A stretch of 64,000 bases of DNA from Arthrobacter cheniae (GCF_003602275.1 NZ_QZVT01000001.1:402567-466566); one strand, 5' to 3'. Positions 17,622-27,309 are shown, numbered from the stretch's first letter. The notes: generated by a model from the letters alone, not told the origin. Made by a program: numbers and translations.

Positions 17622-18440
17622 TCACTTTCCGCCAGCGCCCATGAGGCCCTGGACAAGCGCGCGGCGCGCGAACAGGTAGACGAGCAGGACGGGCACCATC
17701 GAGAGCGTCACCGCGGCCAGCAGCCCCGGGATGTTGATGCCGTACTGGGTCTGGAAGTTGAACAGGCCGAGGGTCACCACGCGGGTGCTCTCGGACTGGG
17801 TCAGGATCAGGGGGAACAGGAAGCCGTTCCAGGCCTGCAGCGCCGAGAAGACGGCGATCGTGGAGATGCCTCCCTTGGACAGCGGCAGCACCAGCCGGAA
17901 GAAGGCCCGCGCAGGACTCGCGCCGTCCATCGCCATCGCCTCGTACAGCTCGCCTGTGATGTCCCGCATGGTGCCACTGAGGATCAGCGTGCAGATGGGC
18001 AGCGCGAACGCCGCGGTGGGGAGGATGATTCCGAGCAGGTTGTCGTAGAGCCCTACCGCGTTGATCAGGTAGAACACCGGGACGATCACGGCCTGCGCGG
18101 GGATCGCGAGGCCCAGGAGGAAGAAGCGGAACACGAACGACGCCCCCCTGCTTCGGCTGCGCACGATCGCGTAGCTCAGCGGCGGGACGAGCAGGAGGAC
18201 GATCGCGACGACGCCGACCGTCACCACGACGGTGTTGAGGAAGTACCGGCCGAAACCGCTCGTGATCGCGTCAGCGTAGTTCTGCAGCGTGAAGCTCGAG
18301 GGGAAGGACAGCGGACCGTTGTCGCCGAACTCCTCTCTCGTCTGGAACGTGCCCGAGATCATCACGTACAGCGGGATGGCGACGATCAGCAGCCAGACGA
18401 ACGAGCCGATGCCGGCGGCGTAATTGGGACGGGTCTTCAT
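17622..18440 (-). CDS. bxlG: Sugar ABC importer permease, MalG-type (BxlG-like)
   Basis: A 272-residue inner-membrane permease with about six helices. The conserved EAA loop is visible (YEAMAMDGASPARAFFRLVLPLSKGG, about residues 185-210), where the ATPase would dock. ATG 18440 overlaps the stop of the upstream permease by one base, and its own stop touches the GH3 start. Together with the partner permease and the binding protein it would import xylo-oligosaccharides, most likely xylobiose. No ATPase gene is present; family members usually share a general MsiK-type ATPase encoded elsewhere. Confidence 0.92.
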   Translation of the reverse strand: MKTRPNYAAGIGSFVWLLIVAIPLYVMISGTFQTREEFGDNGPLSFPSSFTLQNYADAITSGFGRYFLNTVVVTVGVVAIVLLLVPPLSYAIVRSRSRGASFVFRFFLLGLAIPAQAVIVPVFYLINAVGLYDNLLGIILPTAAFALPICTLILSGTMRDITGELYEAMAMDGASPARAFFRLVLPLSKGGISTIAVFSALQAWNGFLFPLILTQSESTRVVTLGLFNFQTQYGINIPGLLAAVTLSMVPVLLVYLFARRALVQGLMGAGGK

Positions 18441-19387
18441 CAGAGGCCTTCCAGCGAGCTGTTCATCTTGTCGTAGCCGGACACCTTGACCACCACGAGG
18501 GAGATCAGGGTCGCGACGACGACGAGCACCAGGGCGATCGCGCTGCCTACACCGAAGTCGAAGCTCTGGAACGCCTCCTGGTACATGTAGAAGGCGGTGA
18601 TCGTGGTGTCGGTACCGGGTCCGCCGTTGGTCAGGATCAGTACCGTCTCGAAGGTCGTCAACCCGCCGACCACCATCAGGATGATCGAGGTGATGGCCGT
18701 GTTGCGCAGTTGCGGCAGGGTGATGGCGAAGAACTGGCGCATCGTCCCCGCTCCGTCGATCGCCGCCGCCTGGTACAGCACGGTCGGAATACCCTTCGCG
18801 GCACCCTGGTAGATCAGGGTGTGGAACGGCGTGAACTGCCACATCCCCACGAAGATGAGCACGCCGATCGCGCCGGACTGCGTGCCGAGCAGGTTGCCGT
18901 CGCCGAAGAGCCAGGAGAGCTGGCCCGGTATCCCGAAGTTGGGATCCAGCAGCGCCCGCCAGAGGACGGAGATCGCCGCCGAGGACAGCAACAGCGGGAT
19001 GAAGTAGATGGCACTGAGGATTGCGCGGTTGCGCTGGTTGCCGGCGGCCCACACCCCGAGCAGGATGCTCAGCGGCGTCTGGGTCACGACGCCGAGGACG
19101 ATGAACAGCAGGCTGAGCCAGAGGCTTTTCAGCATCACCGGATCGGCGATCAGCGTCTCCCAGTTCTCGAACCCGACGAATTCCGGGTCACCGAGCCCGC
19201 TCCACGAGGTGAAGGACAGGACGGCGACCGCGGCGAGCGGCACGAGGGCGAAGAGGGCGAAGAAGATGGTGGCGGGCAGGGCCCAGGCGAAACCGGGGCG
19301 TCCCACGGACGAGGCGCCCGAGCGGGCCGGGCGGCTCGTGGTGGAGCCGCCCGGCGCTGCCTGCCTGCGCGTAGCAAGCGTTGTCAT
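18440..19387 (-). CDS. bxlF: Sugar ABC importer permease, MalF-type (BxlF-like)
   Basis: A 315-residue permease with a polar head (about 1-30) and six hydrophobic segments beginning with FAWALPATIFFALFALVPL. The EAA loop reads YQAAAIDGAGTMRQFFAITLPQLRN (about 209-234). It is the second gene of the operon, 9 bp after the binding-protein gene and overlapping the MalG-type permease by one base, which implies tight co-expression. Substrate assignment rests on the adjacent GH3 enzyme and BxlR-like regulator. Confidence 0.92.
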   Translation of the reverse strand: MTTLATRRQAAPGGSTTSRPARSGASSVGRPGFAWALPATIFFALFALVPLAAVAVLSFTSWSGLGDPEFVGFENWETLIADPVMLKSLWLSLLFIVLGVVTQTPLSILLGVWAAGNQRNRAILSAIYFIPLLLSSAAISVLWRALLDPNFGIPGQLSWLFGDGNLLGTQSGAIGVLIFVGMWQFTPFHTLIYQGAAKGIPTVLYQAAAIDGAGTMRQFFAITLPQLRNTAITSIILMVVGGLTTFETVLILTNGGPGTDTTITAFYMYQEAFQSFDFGVGSAIALVLVVVATLISLVVVKVSGYDKMNSSLEGL

Positions 19388-19396
19388 GGTGATGTC

Positions 19397-20698
19397 CTAG
19401 AGGCTCTGCATGGCCTTGATGAAGCCGTCTTCATCGATCTGGCCGCTGAAGAACTGCGCCACGGCGGTATGGATGGTCACCGTCGCCTCGGGAGGGTAGG
19501 CCTGGTCCCAGGAGAGCTGGAAGTGGGGCGCTTCCTTCACGAGGTCGAACTGGTACTTGGCGTACTCCGGGTTGGAGGCCTCGCCGAGGAATTCCTCGGT
19601 GTTGGTGGTGGTGGGCAGGTTGCCGATGGCGATCTGCTCCTGCACGAACTCGTCGGAGTACATCAACTTCAGGAACTCGGCTGCCTCCTCGGGGTACCGG
19701 GTGTCCTTGTGGATCGAGTAGAAGTTGTTGGTGTTGCCCGCGAGGTTGTCGGGATCGCCCTCTCCGCCTTCGATCGCCGGGAACTCGCTGTAACCGAGCA
19801 CGTTCTCGGCGAACTCGGGGTTGGCATCCAGATGCGTCGCGTACGCCCATGAGCCCATGAGCTCGAAGCCGGCCCGGCCGCTGGAGAGCAGGGTGGGAGA
19901 CCCGCCGTCGGTGAACTTCACGGAGTCGAAGTTGGTGCCGAAGGCACCTGCGTCGATCAGTTCCCGCAGCTTGCCGAGCGCCTCGCGGCTCTCCTCGGAG
20001 TCCCACACCTCGGTGTCGCCGTCGAGCGCGGCCTGGAAGAGGCCCTCACCCGCGACGCGGTCGAAGACGTACTGGAACCACATCTGGGTGGGCCACTGGT
20101 CTGCGCCGCCGAGTGCGATGGGCGTGACGCCGGCCGCCTTCAGCTTCTCGACGTCCTCCAGCAGTTCGTCCCAGGTGGCGGGGGGTGCATCGATGCCGGC
20201 CTGCTGCAACACCTCGGAGTTGTTGAAGAGCATCACGGGCTGCGTGCCACGCATCGGGATACCGTAGCTCTTGTCGTCGACCACGGCCGTCTCGAAGACG
20301 GACGGCAGGAAGGCTTCCTTCAGCTGGGGGTCCTCCTCGATGAGGTCGTCTAGGGGCATCAGCAGATCCGCCTCGACGAAATTCGCGATGCTTCCTCCGC
20401 CCCAGTTGAAGAAGATGTCCGGAGCCGAGTCGGTGTCGATGATGGTCTGCAGCTTGGTCTGGTAGTCCGCGCCGGGGATCGTGTCGAGCACGATCTTGAC
20501 GTCGGAGGTCTCATTGAACGTGTCGACCATGGCCTGCTCGACCTTGTTGCTGGCATCTCCGTAGACCGCCAGGTGAAGCTCGTTCTCGGGCCGACCGGAC
20601 GCGTCGCCGCCTCCGCCGCCGCATCCCGCAAGGGTGAAGCCCAGCATCATGACCGCGGTGCCCGCAAGGCTGCGGGACATCCAGGTTCGGTTGTTCAT
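19397..20698 (-). CDS. bxlE: Sugar-binding lipoprotein of the ABC importer (BxlE-like)
   Basis: A 433-residue extracellular solute-binding protein (family 1). ATG 20698 gives a lipoprotein signal with lipobox LAGC (MMLGFTLAGCGGGGGD), so Cys near residue 26 would be lipidated and anchor the protein outside the membrane; starts further up read through the operator. Family landmarks include FNETSDVKIVLDTIPGADYQTKLQ, DIFFNWGGGS, GIPMRGTQPVMLFNN and AGNTNNFYSI. It heads the importer-GH3 operon. Two TCGAAAGTT boxes lie 14-45 bp before its start, so transcription is likely repressed by the adjacent LacI protein. Confidence 0.92.
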   Translation of the reverse strand: MNNRTWMSRSLAGTAVMMLGFTLAGCGGGGGDASGRPENELHLAVYGDASNKVEQAMVDTFNETSDVKIVLDTIPGADYQTKLQTIIDTDSAPDIFFNWGGGSIANFVEADLLMPLDDLIEEDPQLKEAFLPSVFETAVVDDKSYGIPMRGTQPVMLFNNSEVLQQAGIDAPPATWDELLEDVEKLKAAGVTPIALGGADQWPTQMWFQYVFDRVAGEGLFQAALDGDTEVWDSEESREALGKLRELIDAGAFGTNFDSVKFTDGGSPTLLSSGRAGFELMGSWAYATHLDANPEFAENVLGYSEFPAIEGGEGDPDNLAGNTNNFYSIHKDTRYPEEAAEFLKLMYSDEFVQEQIAIGNLPTTTNTEEFLGEASNPEYAKYQFDLVKEAPHFQLSWDQAYPPEATVTIHTAVAQFFSGQIDEDGFIKAMQSL

Positions 20699-20711
20699 CG
20701 TTGAACGCCTC

Positions 20712-20743
20712 TCGAAAGTTTCGACGATTCCGTCGAAAGTTAT
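20712..20743. promoter_or_regulatory. BxlR-type operator pair
   Basis: TCGAAAGTTTCGA (20712-20724) is a perfect palindrome, and a second half-degenerate copy, TCGAAAGTTAT, begins at 20733, 21 bp (two helical turns) away. The palindrome agrees with the CGAAA-N-TTTCG inverted repeat described for BxlR/XlnR-type xylan regulators. It lies just upstream of the bxlE-like gene and in the region shared with the divergent LacI gene. Confidence 0.75.
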
Positions 20744-20862
20744 GTGATGCGCTGAGTCTACGTAGCAGTTGCCGGGATGCGCAAGGCCAGATGTGCAGCC
20801 GGTCACATTTCGCGGTCAATGGCTTCGCGGGCGCCGCGCGCCGCAGGGGTAGGCTGTGGGGC

Positions 20863-21921
20863 ATGTCGATTCCGGCGGAAGAACCGCGCGTCACACTCGC
20901 CCAGCTCGCAACGGTGGCCGGCGTTTCCCTTTCCACGGTCTCCAAGGTGCTCAACGGGCGGACCGACGTGTCGCCGAAAACACGGGCGAAAGTTGAGGAG
21001 CTCCTCGAGGAGCACGGCTACAGGCGGCGGAAGGTCTCGGTAGCCAGGGCGGGACTCGTCGAACTCGTGTTCCACGAGCTCGAGAGCGCCTGGGCGCTCG
21101 AACTCATCCGCGGCGTGGAGAACGTGGCACGCGAGCACGGCCTGAGCGTGGTGCTGACCGAGACCGGTACGCGCCATGCCCCCGGCTCAGAATGGATCGA
21201 GGGCGTCATGGCGCGCCGCCCCGCCGGCGTCGTCCTCGTCTTCTCCGACCTGCCACAGGACTTCCGGAACAAACTCGACTCGCGGTCGATCCCCTTCGTC
21301 ATCATCGATCCTGCAGGGGACCCGTCCCCCGACGTCCCCTCCGTGGGCTCCGCCAACTGGTCGGGCGGCATGATGGCCACGCGCCACCTCATCGACCTCG
21401 GCCATACACGCATCGCCGCGATCAGCGGTCCGGAGGACATGATGTGCTCCCTCGCCAGGATCGACGGCTACCGATCGGCCATGGGCATGGCGTCCCTGCC
21501 CATCCCTCCCGGCTTCATCCGGTACGGGAACTTCCATGTCGACGGCGGACGCGACCACGCCTTCTCGTTGCTCCGCAGTCCCCACCCCCCGACGGCGATC
21601 TTCGCCGGCAGCGACCTCCAGGCCCTGGGCGTGCTCGACGCCGCCCGGCAGATCGGACTCCGCGTACCCGATGAGCTCTCGATCGTCGGCTACGACGATC
21701 TGCAGTTGGCGCAATGGTCCAGCCCGGCCCTGACGACGGTCCACCAGCCGCTCATCCAGATGGCGGAGGAAGCAACGCGGATGGTCCTGCGCCTGCGCGA
21801 CGGCGAGCGTCCCAACAATCTGCGGCTCGACCTCGCGACCAGCCTCGTGGTGCGCCAGAGCACGGCGGCTCCGTCCGGCGGCAGCGCTCGGACCACGAGC
21901 GCAGCGCAGCAGCGGGCCTGA
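20863..21921 (+). CDS. bxlR: LacI-family regulator (BxlR-like)
   Basis: A 352-residue repressor. Helix-turn-helix: VTLAQLATVAGVSLSTVSKVLNGRTDVSPKTRAKVEE is split across residues about 9-45. The effector domain carries FAGSDLQALGVLDAARQIG and IVGYDDLQLAQWSSPALTTVHQP. ATG 20863 is chosen because the HTH then starts at a normal distance from the N-terminus. TAGGCT at 20850-20855 lies 7 bp before the ATG and no clear Shine-Dalgarno is seen, so the mRNA may be leaderless. It is divergent from the importer-GH3 operon, the arrangement known for bxlR, and its probable operator is the palindrome at 20712. Confidence 0.88.
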   Translation: MSIPAEEPRVTLAQLATVAGVSLSTVSKVLNGRTDVSPKTRAKVEELLEEHGYRRRKVSVARAGLVELVFHELESAWALELIRGVENVAREHGLSVVLTETGTRHAPGSEWIEGVMARRPAGVVLVFSDLPQDFRNKLDSRSIPFVIIDPAGDPSPDVPSVGSANWSGGMMATRHLIDLGHTRIAAISGPEDMMCSLARIDGYRSAMGMASLPIPPGFIRYGNFHVDGGRDHAFSLLRSPHPPTAIFAGSDLQALGVLDAARQIGLRVPDELSIVGYDDLQLAQWSSPALTTVHQPLIQMAEEATRMVLRLRDGERPNNLRLDLATSLVVRQSTAAPSGGSARTTSAAQQRA

Positions 21922-22005
21922 GAGAAGCACCCTCCGCCGCTGGTTACGATGGGAGCCAGGCCAGGTGCGCAGAAGGCTCCTGCAGGACGAAGGAGAACCA
22001 GGGCT

Positions 22006-23166
22006 GTGCGGTCACTACCCGGCGTGGCGAACGGCACCGAGGGCCTTCGCGCACAGAACCTGTCCCAGATCCTGACGATGGTGCACCGGTACGGCCCGTT
22101 GTCCCGATCGGAACTGACACGGCGCACGGGCTTCAACCGTTCGACGGTCGGCGCCCTCGTCCTCACACTCACGGAGCGGAACCTGGTCCGTGAGACGGAG
22201 CCCGCCGCCGGTGGCCGGGTCGGTCGGCCGAGCCCGATCGTGCAGGTGAATCCCGGTGTGGCCGTGCTCGCCGTCAATCCAGACATCGATGCGCTGACGG
22301 TCGGCGTCGTCGGCCTGGGCGGCCGCGTGCACGCACGGGTGCGCCGCGAGACCCGGGGTATCCCGACGCTCGACGACGCCGTTCAGCTCACCCTCGACAT
22401 CGTGTCCGACTTGCAGCCCCTCCTCGCCGGCCTCGACAGCCTGCTCGGCGTCGGCATCGCGCTTCCCGGGCTGGTCAATGCCGGTACCGGCCGCGTCCTG
22501 GTCGCACCCCACCTCGGGTGGCAGGACGCCGACCTCACGGGGCCTTTCGGCGCCGCGCTGGGACTCCCTGCCGTCGCCGCGAACGACGCCTCCCTCGGAT
22601 CCCTTGCGGAGAGCATCTTCGGGGCCGCACTCGGGGTGGCCGACGCCCTCTACCTCAACGGCAGCGCGAGCGGCATCGGTGGAGGAATCGTGACCGGAGG
22701 CGCCCAGCTGGTGGGCAGCCGCGGGTACGGGGGCGAGCTGGGGCACACACTCGTTCGTCCCGGCGGATCACCGTGCCACTGTGGCCGATCAGGCTGTCTC
22801 GACGCGGAAGTCCGGCTGGAGCGGCTGCTGGGCGCAGCCGGGCTCGACGGCGGCGGTATCGAAGCGCTGGAGATCGTGCTGTCCGACGGGCCCGTGGAGG
22901 CCGTCCGCCTCGAGGCGGAGCGCCAGGTGGAACTCCTGGCCGTAGCTCTCGTGGACTTCGTGAACATCTTCGACCCGGAGCTGATCCTTCTCGGCGGCTT
23001 CCTGGGTTCTCTCGTCGGTTTCGCGGGCCAGAGCCTCGGGGATGCCGTGAACGAGGCATCCCTCGCCGGCAGGGTCCACGTGCGCCGGGCCGCGCTCGGA
23101 CCCGAGCTGCTGCTGGTCGGTGCAGCCGAGCTGGCCTTCCGGCCCTTGCTCGCCTCGCCCGCCTGA
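22006..23166 (+). CDS. xylR: ROK-family repressor (XylR-like)
   Basis: A 386-residue regulator. GTG 22006 has AGGAGA 9 bp upstream. The N-terminal winged helix (about 8-75) shows LSQILTMVHRYGPLSRSELT and STVGALVLTLTERNLV. The ROK domain has GIALPGLVNAGTGRVLVAPHLGW, the Asn-Asp pair in AVAANDASLGS, and the zinc motif HCGRSGCLD (CHCG..GC). The N-terminal kinase phosphate loop is degenerate (LAVNPDIDALTVGVVGLGG), as expected for a regulator and not a sugar kinase. It probably represses xylAB through the inverted repeat at 11410-11434 and responds to xylose, by family analogy. A strong terminator follows. Confidence 0.87.
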   Translation: MRSLPGVANGTEGLRAQNLSQILTMVHRYGPLSRSELTRRTGFNRSTVGALVLTLTERNLVRETEPAAGGRVGRPSPIVQVNPGVAVLAVNPDIDALTVGVVGLGGRVHARVRRETRGIPTLDDAVQLTLDIVSDLQPLLAGLDSLLGVGIALPGLVNAGTGRVLVAPHLGWQDADLTGPFGAALGLPAVAANDASLGSLAESIFGAALGVADALYLNGSASGIGGGIVTGGAQLVGSRGYGGELGHTLVRPGGSPCHCGRSGCLDAEVRLERLLGAAGLDGGGIEALEIVLSDGPVEAVRLEAERQVELLAVALVDFVNIFDPELILLGGFLGSLVGFAGQSLGDAVNEASLAGRVHVRRAALGPELLLVGAAELAFRPLLASPA

Positions 23167-23177
23167 GGGCACACCAA

Positions 23178-23210
23178 ACGGCGCATCGCCCTGTCGGGCT
23201 GATGCGCCGT
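23178..23210. terminator. Terminator between xylR and the DUF3073 gene
   Basis: ACGGCGCATC (23178-23187) pairs with GATGCGCCGT (23201-23210), and the inner GCCC/GGGC pair extends the stem around a TGTC loop. It lies between convergent genes. Confidence 0.9.
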
Positions 23211-23241
23211 GTGTGTTCACAGGAGAACGGCAGACCCTGGG

Positions 23242-23481
23242 TCAGCCGATGCGGCGTGAGCCGCTCCCCCCACTGTCGTCGTCGATCTCGTCGGCGTACT
23301 TGTCCGCATACTCCGAGTAGTCAGGTTCAACTGGCTCGATAGCTTCGGTACGTCGGCTCGAAGCACGACTACCCGGGCCTGTGAGCTCTCGCTGCAGTGC
23401 CGAATAATCAGTGGCCGGGCTGAAGTACTTCATATCCCGGGCCTGCTTGGTAGCTTTTGCCTTTTGACGGCCGCGCCCCAT
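23242..23481 (-). CDS. DUF3073 protein
   Basis: A 79-residue protein. The N-terminus MGRGRQKAKATKQARDMKYF is the hallmark of DUF3073, followed by SPATDYSALQRELTG, and the acidic tail DYSEYADKYADEIDDD ends in a Gly/Ser/Arg patch. ATG 23481 has an AAAGGGGG ribosome site. Function is unknown. In mycobacteria the gene sits next to purM in opposite orientation (Rv0810c after purM Rv0809); here it keeps the orientation but is separated from purM by the xylan block. Confidence 0.92.
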   Translation of the reverse strand: MGRGRQKAKATKQARDMKYFSPATDYSALQRELTGPGSRASSRRTEAIEPVEPDYSEYADKYADEIDDDSGGSGSRRIG

Positions 23482-23774
23482 GGCGTGACCCCCTTTGTGC
23501 GTCGATCCGGAGGTGGTCACTGGGGCACAAAGGCCCAAGGCTGCAGCGAGGCCCCGGATTATTCGGTCAATTTGTCGTAACTATAGGTTACATGCTTTCA
23601 GGGCCACCCGAATGCCGGTTGTCCCTGGCGCTCCGGAGCCGGACGCAGGGGGCCGGGGACGCACTGGCCCGAGACGCCGTGGAACCCGATGACGGTCGAT
23701 CTTGGATAGAGTCAAAACCGCGTCGGAGCCTCCCGACTGCGAGTAAGAGGACTACAAGGAGACAGCGGCCCACA

Positions 23775-24578
23775 ATGAGCGATGAGGAGCAGGCAGCGCG
23801 GCGTCCGGGCCACGAGCCAGGGCCCGGGCCGGAGCCGACGCAAGGCGCCGAGGAGCACCAGCCCGTCGGAGGCCCCTACGCCTTCGCGCCGCAGGGCGGC
23901 GAACCCGGTCTGGGGGATCCTGGGCTGTACCCGGGTACCGATCCAGGGTCCGTGGGACCGGCACGACCGACGGACCCTGCGGAATCGGGCAGCACCTCGC
24001 CGTCGGCGCTCGACCAGAGCGGTGGTGCGGCAGCCCGCGGCGGATGGATCCCGATACCTCCGGACCCGGGCGAGGAACCGGCAGAGCATCCCAAGCGTGA
24101 CCGCGCCCGGTCCACGGGCACCCGCCTCCCGCTGCTGCTGATCATCGGCGGCGCGATCATCCTTCTCGGGCTCCTCATCTGGCTGCTCGTCTCCCTCTTC
24201 GGCGGAGCGGATGATGAAGCGCGCGTGGACCCGTCGTCGCTCGCGGCCGGTGAGTGCCTCGCTGACTTTGCGGGCATCACCGAGGATGCCGTCCTGGTGG
24301 ACTGCACGGAGGCCCACAATGCGCAGCTCGTGGCGAGCGAGGACTATCCCGATGACGCCCAATTCCCTGGTCGCGACCAGCTGGGGATCCGCGCCGAGGC
24401 CGCCTGTGCCGCAGCCTCCGCGGACATCAACCCGGACGTCGTCACCCAGGAACTGCAGGTGACGCTGCTCCGCGCCACCCCCACCGCCGAGACCTGGGCA
24501 GATGGCGACCGGACGGTGGACTGCTTCGCCGTCGTCGAGAATGGCGACACGCTCACGCAGAGCCTGCTCAACCCCTGA
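23775..24578 (+). CDS. Septum-formation-domain membrane protein
   Basis: A 267-residue protein with a long disordered N-terminal part (about 1-115, rich in Pro, Gly, Glu), one transmembrane helix (about 118-141, RLPLLLIIGGAIILLGLLI, then WLLVSLF) and an extracytoplasmic domain (about 150-267). That domain has SLAAGECLADFAG, DAVLVDCTEAHNAQLVASEDYPDDAQFPG and TVDCFAVVENGDTLTQSL, the cysteine-containing layout of the Septum_form family (PF13845). ATG 23775 has AAGGAGA upstream. The family name comes from mycobacterial work; a role in division has not been shown for this protein. Confidence 0.8.
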   Translation: MSDEEQAARRPGHEPGPGPEPTQGAEEHQPVGGPYAFAPQGGEPGLGDPGLYPGTDPGSVGPARPTDPAESGSTSPSALDQSGGAAARGGWIPIPPDPGEEPAEHPKRDRARSTGTRLPLLLIIGGAIILLGLLIWLLVSLFGGADDEARVDPSSLAAGECLADFAGITEDAVLVDCTEAHNAQLVASEDYPDDAQFPGRDQLGIRAEAACAAASADINPDVVTQELQVTLLRATPTAETWADGDRTVDCFAVVENGDTLTQSLLNP

Positions 24579-24592
24579 CGGGTCGGGCCCCG

Positions 24593-24638
24593 GATGCGCG
24601 AGAGGGAGGAAGCGCAAGGCCCCTCCCCCTCGTGCGTC
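24593..24638. terminator. Terminator between convergent genes
   Basis: A 17-bp imperfect stem, left arm 24593-24609 (GATGCGCGAGAGGGAGG) and right arm 24622-24638 (CCTCCCCCTCGTGCGTC), sits between the septum-domain gene and clpB and could serve both. Confidence 0.75.
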
Positions 24639-24641
24639 AGG

Positions 24642-27266
24642 CTAGCGGGCCGCGTGCACCAGCAGGCCGCCCGTGTCCGGTCCGGCGTCGCCGAGCGCAT
24701 CCGTGGCCACCTCCCGGCGGTCCACCACGACGGTGTCCCCGTCGACGATCTCACCGGCGAGGATGCCGCGCGCGAGCCGGTCGCCGATCTCCCGCTGGAC
24801 GAGCCTGCGCAGCGGGCGGGCGCCGTACGCCGGGTCGAACCCGGTGAGGGCGAGCCACTCGCCGGCTGCCGCACTGACGTCGAGGGTCAGCCGGCGGTCG
24901 TGCAACCGGTCACCCAGCGCCCGGACCTGCAGGTCGACGATCCGCGAGAGCTCGTCGAGGCCCAGCGGATCGAAGATCACGACGTCGTCCAGCCGGTTGA
25001 GGAACTCCGGCCGGAAGTTCGCGTTCACCGCGGACATGACGGCCGAGCGCTTTGTGGCCTCGTCGAGCGACGGGTCCACGAGGAACTGGGAGCCGAGGTT
25101 CGAGGTCAGCACGAGGATGACGTTCCGGAAGTCGACCGTCCGGCCCTGGCCGTCCGTCAGGCGACCGTCGTCGAGCACCTGCAGGAGCAGGTCGAAGACC
25201 TCGGGATGCGCCTTCTCCACCTCGTCGAGCAGCACCACGCTGTAGGGCCTGCGCCGCACGGCCTCCGTGAGCTGGCCGCCCTCCTCGTAGCCCACGTAGC
25301 CCGGAGGAGCACCGACGAGGCGCGCCACGGAGTGCTTCTCGGAGTACTCGGACATGTCGATCCGGATCATCGCGCGCTCGTCGTCGAACAGGAAGTCAGC
25401 GAGCGCCTTCGCCAGTTCCGTCTTGCCCACACCCGTGGGGCCTAGGAACAGGAACGAGCCGGTGGGCCGGTTGGGATCGGACACCCCTGCCCGGGCGCGG
25501 CGGACGGCGTCGGACACTGCGGCCACCGCCTTCTGCTGACCGATGAGCCGGGCACCGATGGCTTGTTCCATGGCGAGGAGTTTCTCGCTCTCGCCCTGGA
25601 GCATGCGGCCGGCCGGGATTCCGGTCCAGGCAGAGATCACTTCGGCGATGTCATTCGCCGTGACCTCCTCCGCGACCATGAGCTCCGGCGTGCTGGCCGT
25701 CTGCTCCTCTGCGGCCTGCGCCTCGCGGAGCTCGCGCTCCACCTGCGGGATCTCCCCGTAGAGGATGCGGGACGCCGTCTCGAGGTCGCCCTCGCGCTGG
25801 GCGCGGTCGGCGTGCGAACGCAGGTCGTCGAGCGACGCCTTCAGGTCACCGACGCGGTTCAGGCCCGCCTTCTCGGCCTCCCACCTCGCGTTCAGCGCAT
25901 CGAGTTCCTCCTGCCGGTCCGCCATCTCCGCACGCAGCGCCTGCAACCGTTCGGCGGACGCCTCGTCCTTCTCACGGGAGAGAGCCATCTCCTCCATGTG
26001 CATGCGCTCGAGGGACCGGCGCAGCTCGTCGATCTCCACCGGTGCCGAGTCGATCTCCATCCGCAGGCGCGAGGCGGCTTCATCGACGAGGTCGATGGCC
26101 TTGTCCGGGAGCTGGCGGCCCGGGATGTACCGATGGGACAGCGCGGCTGCCGCGACGAGCGCAGAGTCCGCGATGGACACCTTGTGGTGCGCTTCGTAGC
26201 GCTGCTTGAGCCCGCGCAGGATGCCGATCGTGTCCGGCACGGACGGCTCCCCCACGTAGACCTGCTGGAACCTGCGCTCCAGCGCCGGGTCCTTCTCCAC
26301 GTTCTCGCGGTACTCGTCGAGCGTGGTGGCACCGATCAGGCGCAGCTCTCCGCGGGCGAGCATCGGCTTGAGCATGTTGCCGGCGTCCATGGACCCCTCG
26401 GACGCACCCGCTCCGACCACGGTGTGGAGTTCGTCGATGAAGGTGACCACCTGGCCGTTCGACGAGCGAATCTCCTCGAGGACGGCCTTGAGCCGCTCCT
26501 CGAACTCCCCGCGGTACTTCGCGCCGGCGATCATCGAGGCGAGGTCGAGGCTGATGAGCCTCTTGCCGCGCAGCGACTCGGGCACGTCGCCCGCCACCAT
26601 GCGCTGGGCCAGCCCTTCGACCACCGCGGTCTTGCCGACGCCGGGCTCACCGATGAGCACCGGGTTGTTCTTGGTGCGGCGGCTGAGCACCTGCACCACG
26701 CGGCGGATCTCGGCGTCGCGTCCGATCACGGGATCGAGCTTGCCGCTGCGGGCCACCTCGGTAAGGTCGACGCCGAACTTCTCGAGTGCCTGGAAGGTGT
26801 TCTCCGGGTCGGGTGTGGTCACGCGTCGCTCGCCCCGCACACCAGGCAGCGCGGAGGCCAGCGCCTCGCGTGTGAGCCCGACGGAACGAAGGATGTTGCC
26901 CGCTGCCCCGCCATCGGCGGCCAGGCCCAGCAGGAGGTGCTCGGTGGACACGAACTGGTCACCCAGGGTCTCGGCCTCCTGCTGGGCGGCGCTGATCAGC
27001 TGCAGGGCGCCGCGGGAGAACTGGGGTTGTGCCACGGAAGAACCCGACGACGACGGCAGGGCCTTGATCGCCGAGCTCGCCTGCACGCTCACCGTGTCCG
27101 GATCGACTCCCGCTGCCCTAAGGAGTGCGACGGCGATGCCCTCCCGCTGATCCATGAGCGCCTTGAGGAAGTGCGCCGTATCGATCTGGGCGTTGCCCGC
27201 CGTGGAGGCGTTCATTGCAGCAGCTGACAGCACCTCACGGCTCTTGGTGGTGAAGTTGGTATCCAC
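24642..27266 (-). CDS. clpB: ATP-dependent disaggregase ClpB
   Basis: An 874-residue Hsp100 chaperone that works with DnaK to pull proteins out of aggregates. GTG 27266 ([13 protein letters not shown]) has AAAGGAA upstream and starts exactly at the Clp N-domain. Order: N-domain (1-145), first AAA+ domain with GEPGVGKT and [21 protein letters not shown], coiled-coil middle domain (about 400-520, Glu/Arg/Ala/Leu rich), second AAA+ domain with [35 protein letters not shown] and [14 protein letters not shown], and a C-terminal D2 small domain. The IGF/IGL loop needed for ClpP binding is absent, as expected for ClpB. A HAIR element upstream indicates control by HspR. Confidence 0.95.
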   Translation of the reverse strand: MDTNFTTKSREVLSAAAMNASTAGNAQIDTAHFLKALMDQREGIAVALLRAAGVDPDTVSVQASSAIKALPSSSGSSVAQPQFSRGALQLISAAQQEAETLGDQFVSTEHLLLGLAADGGAAGNILRSVGLTREALASALPGVRGERRVTTPDPENTFQALEKFGVDLTEVARSGKLDPVIGRDAEIRRVVQVLSRRTKNNPVLIGEPGVGKTAVVEGLAQRMVAGDVPESLRGKRLISLDLASMIAGAKYRGEFEERLKAVLEEIRSSNGQVVTFIDELHTVVGAGASEGSMDAGNMLKPMLARGELRLIGATTLDEYRENVEKDPALERRFQQVYVGEPSVPDTIGILRGLKQRYEAHHKVSIADSALVAAAALSHRYIPGRQLPDKAIDLVDEAASRLRMEIDSAPVEIDELRRSLERMHMEEMALSREKDEASAERLQALRAEMADRQEELDALNARWEAEKAGLNRVGDLKASLDDLRSHADRAQREGDLETASRILYGEIPQVERELREAQAAEEQTASTPELMVAEEVTANDIAEVISAWTGIPAGRMLQGESEKLLAMEQAIGARLIGQQKAVAAVSDAVRRARAGVSDPNRPTGSFLFLGPTGVGKTELAKALADFLFDDERAMIRIDMSEYSEKHSVARLVGAPPGYVGYEEGGQLTEAVRRRPYSVVLLDEVEKAHPEVFDLLLQVLDDGRLTDGQGRTVDFRNVILVLTSNLGSQFLVDPSLDEATKRSAVMSAVNANFRPEFLNRLDDVVIFDPLGLDELSRIVDLQVRALGDRLHDRRLTLDVSAAAGEWLALTGFDPAYGARPLRRLVQREIGDRLARGILAGEIVDGDTVVVDRREVATDALGDAGPDTGGLLVHAAR

Positions 27267-27309
27267 GCGCGGTTCCTTTCCGTTCTGCCGAGGGGTTCCG
27301 GCAGTCACA

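Noticed and set aside
15271-17679. An 802-codon open frame on the plus strand opposite the GH3 gene
   Set aside because: Its product is Arg/Gly/Asp-rich without any family motif; it mirrors the codon-position GC bias of the real minus-strand gene.
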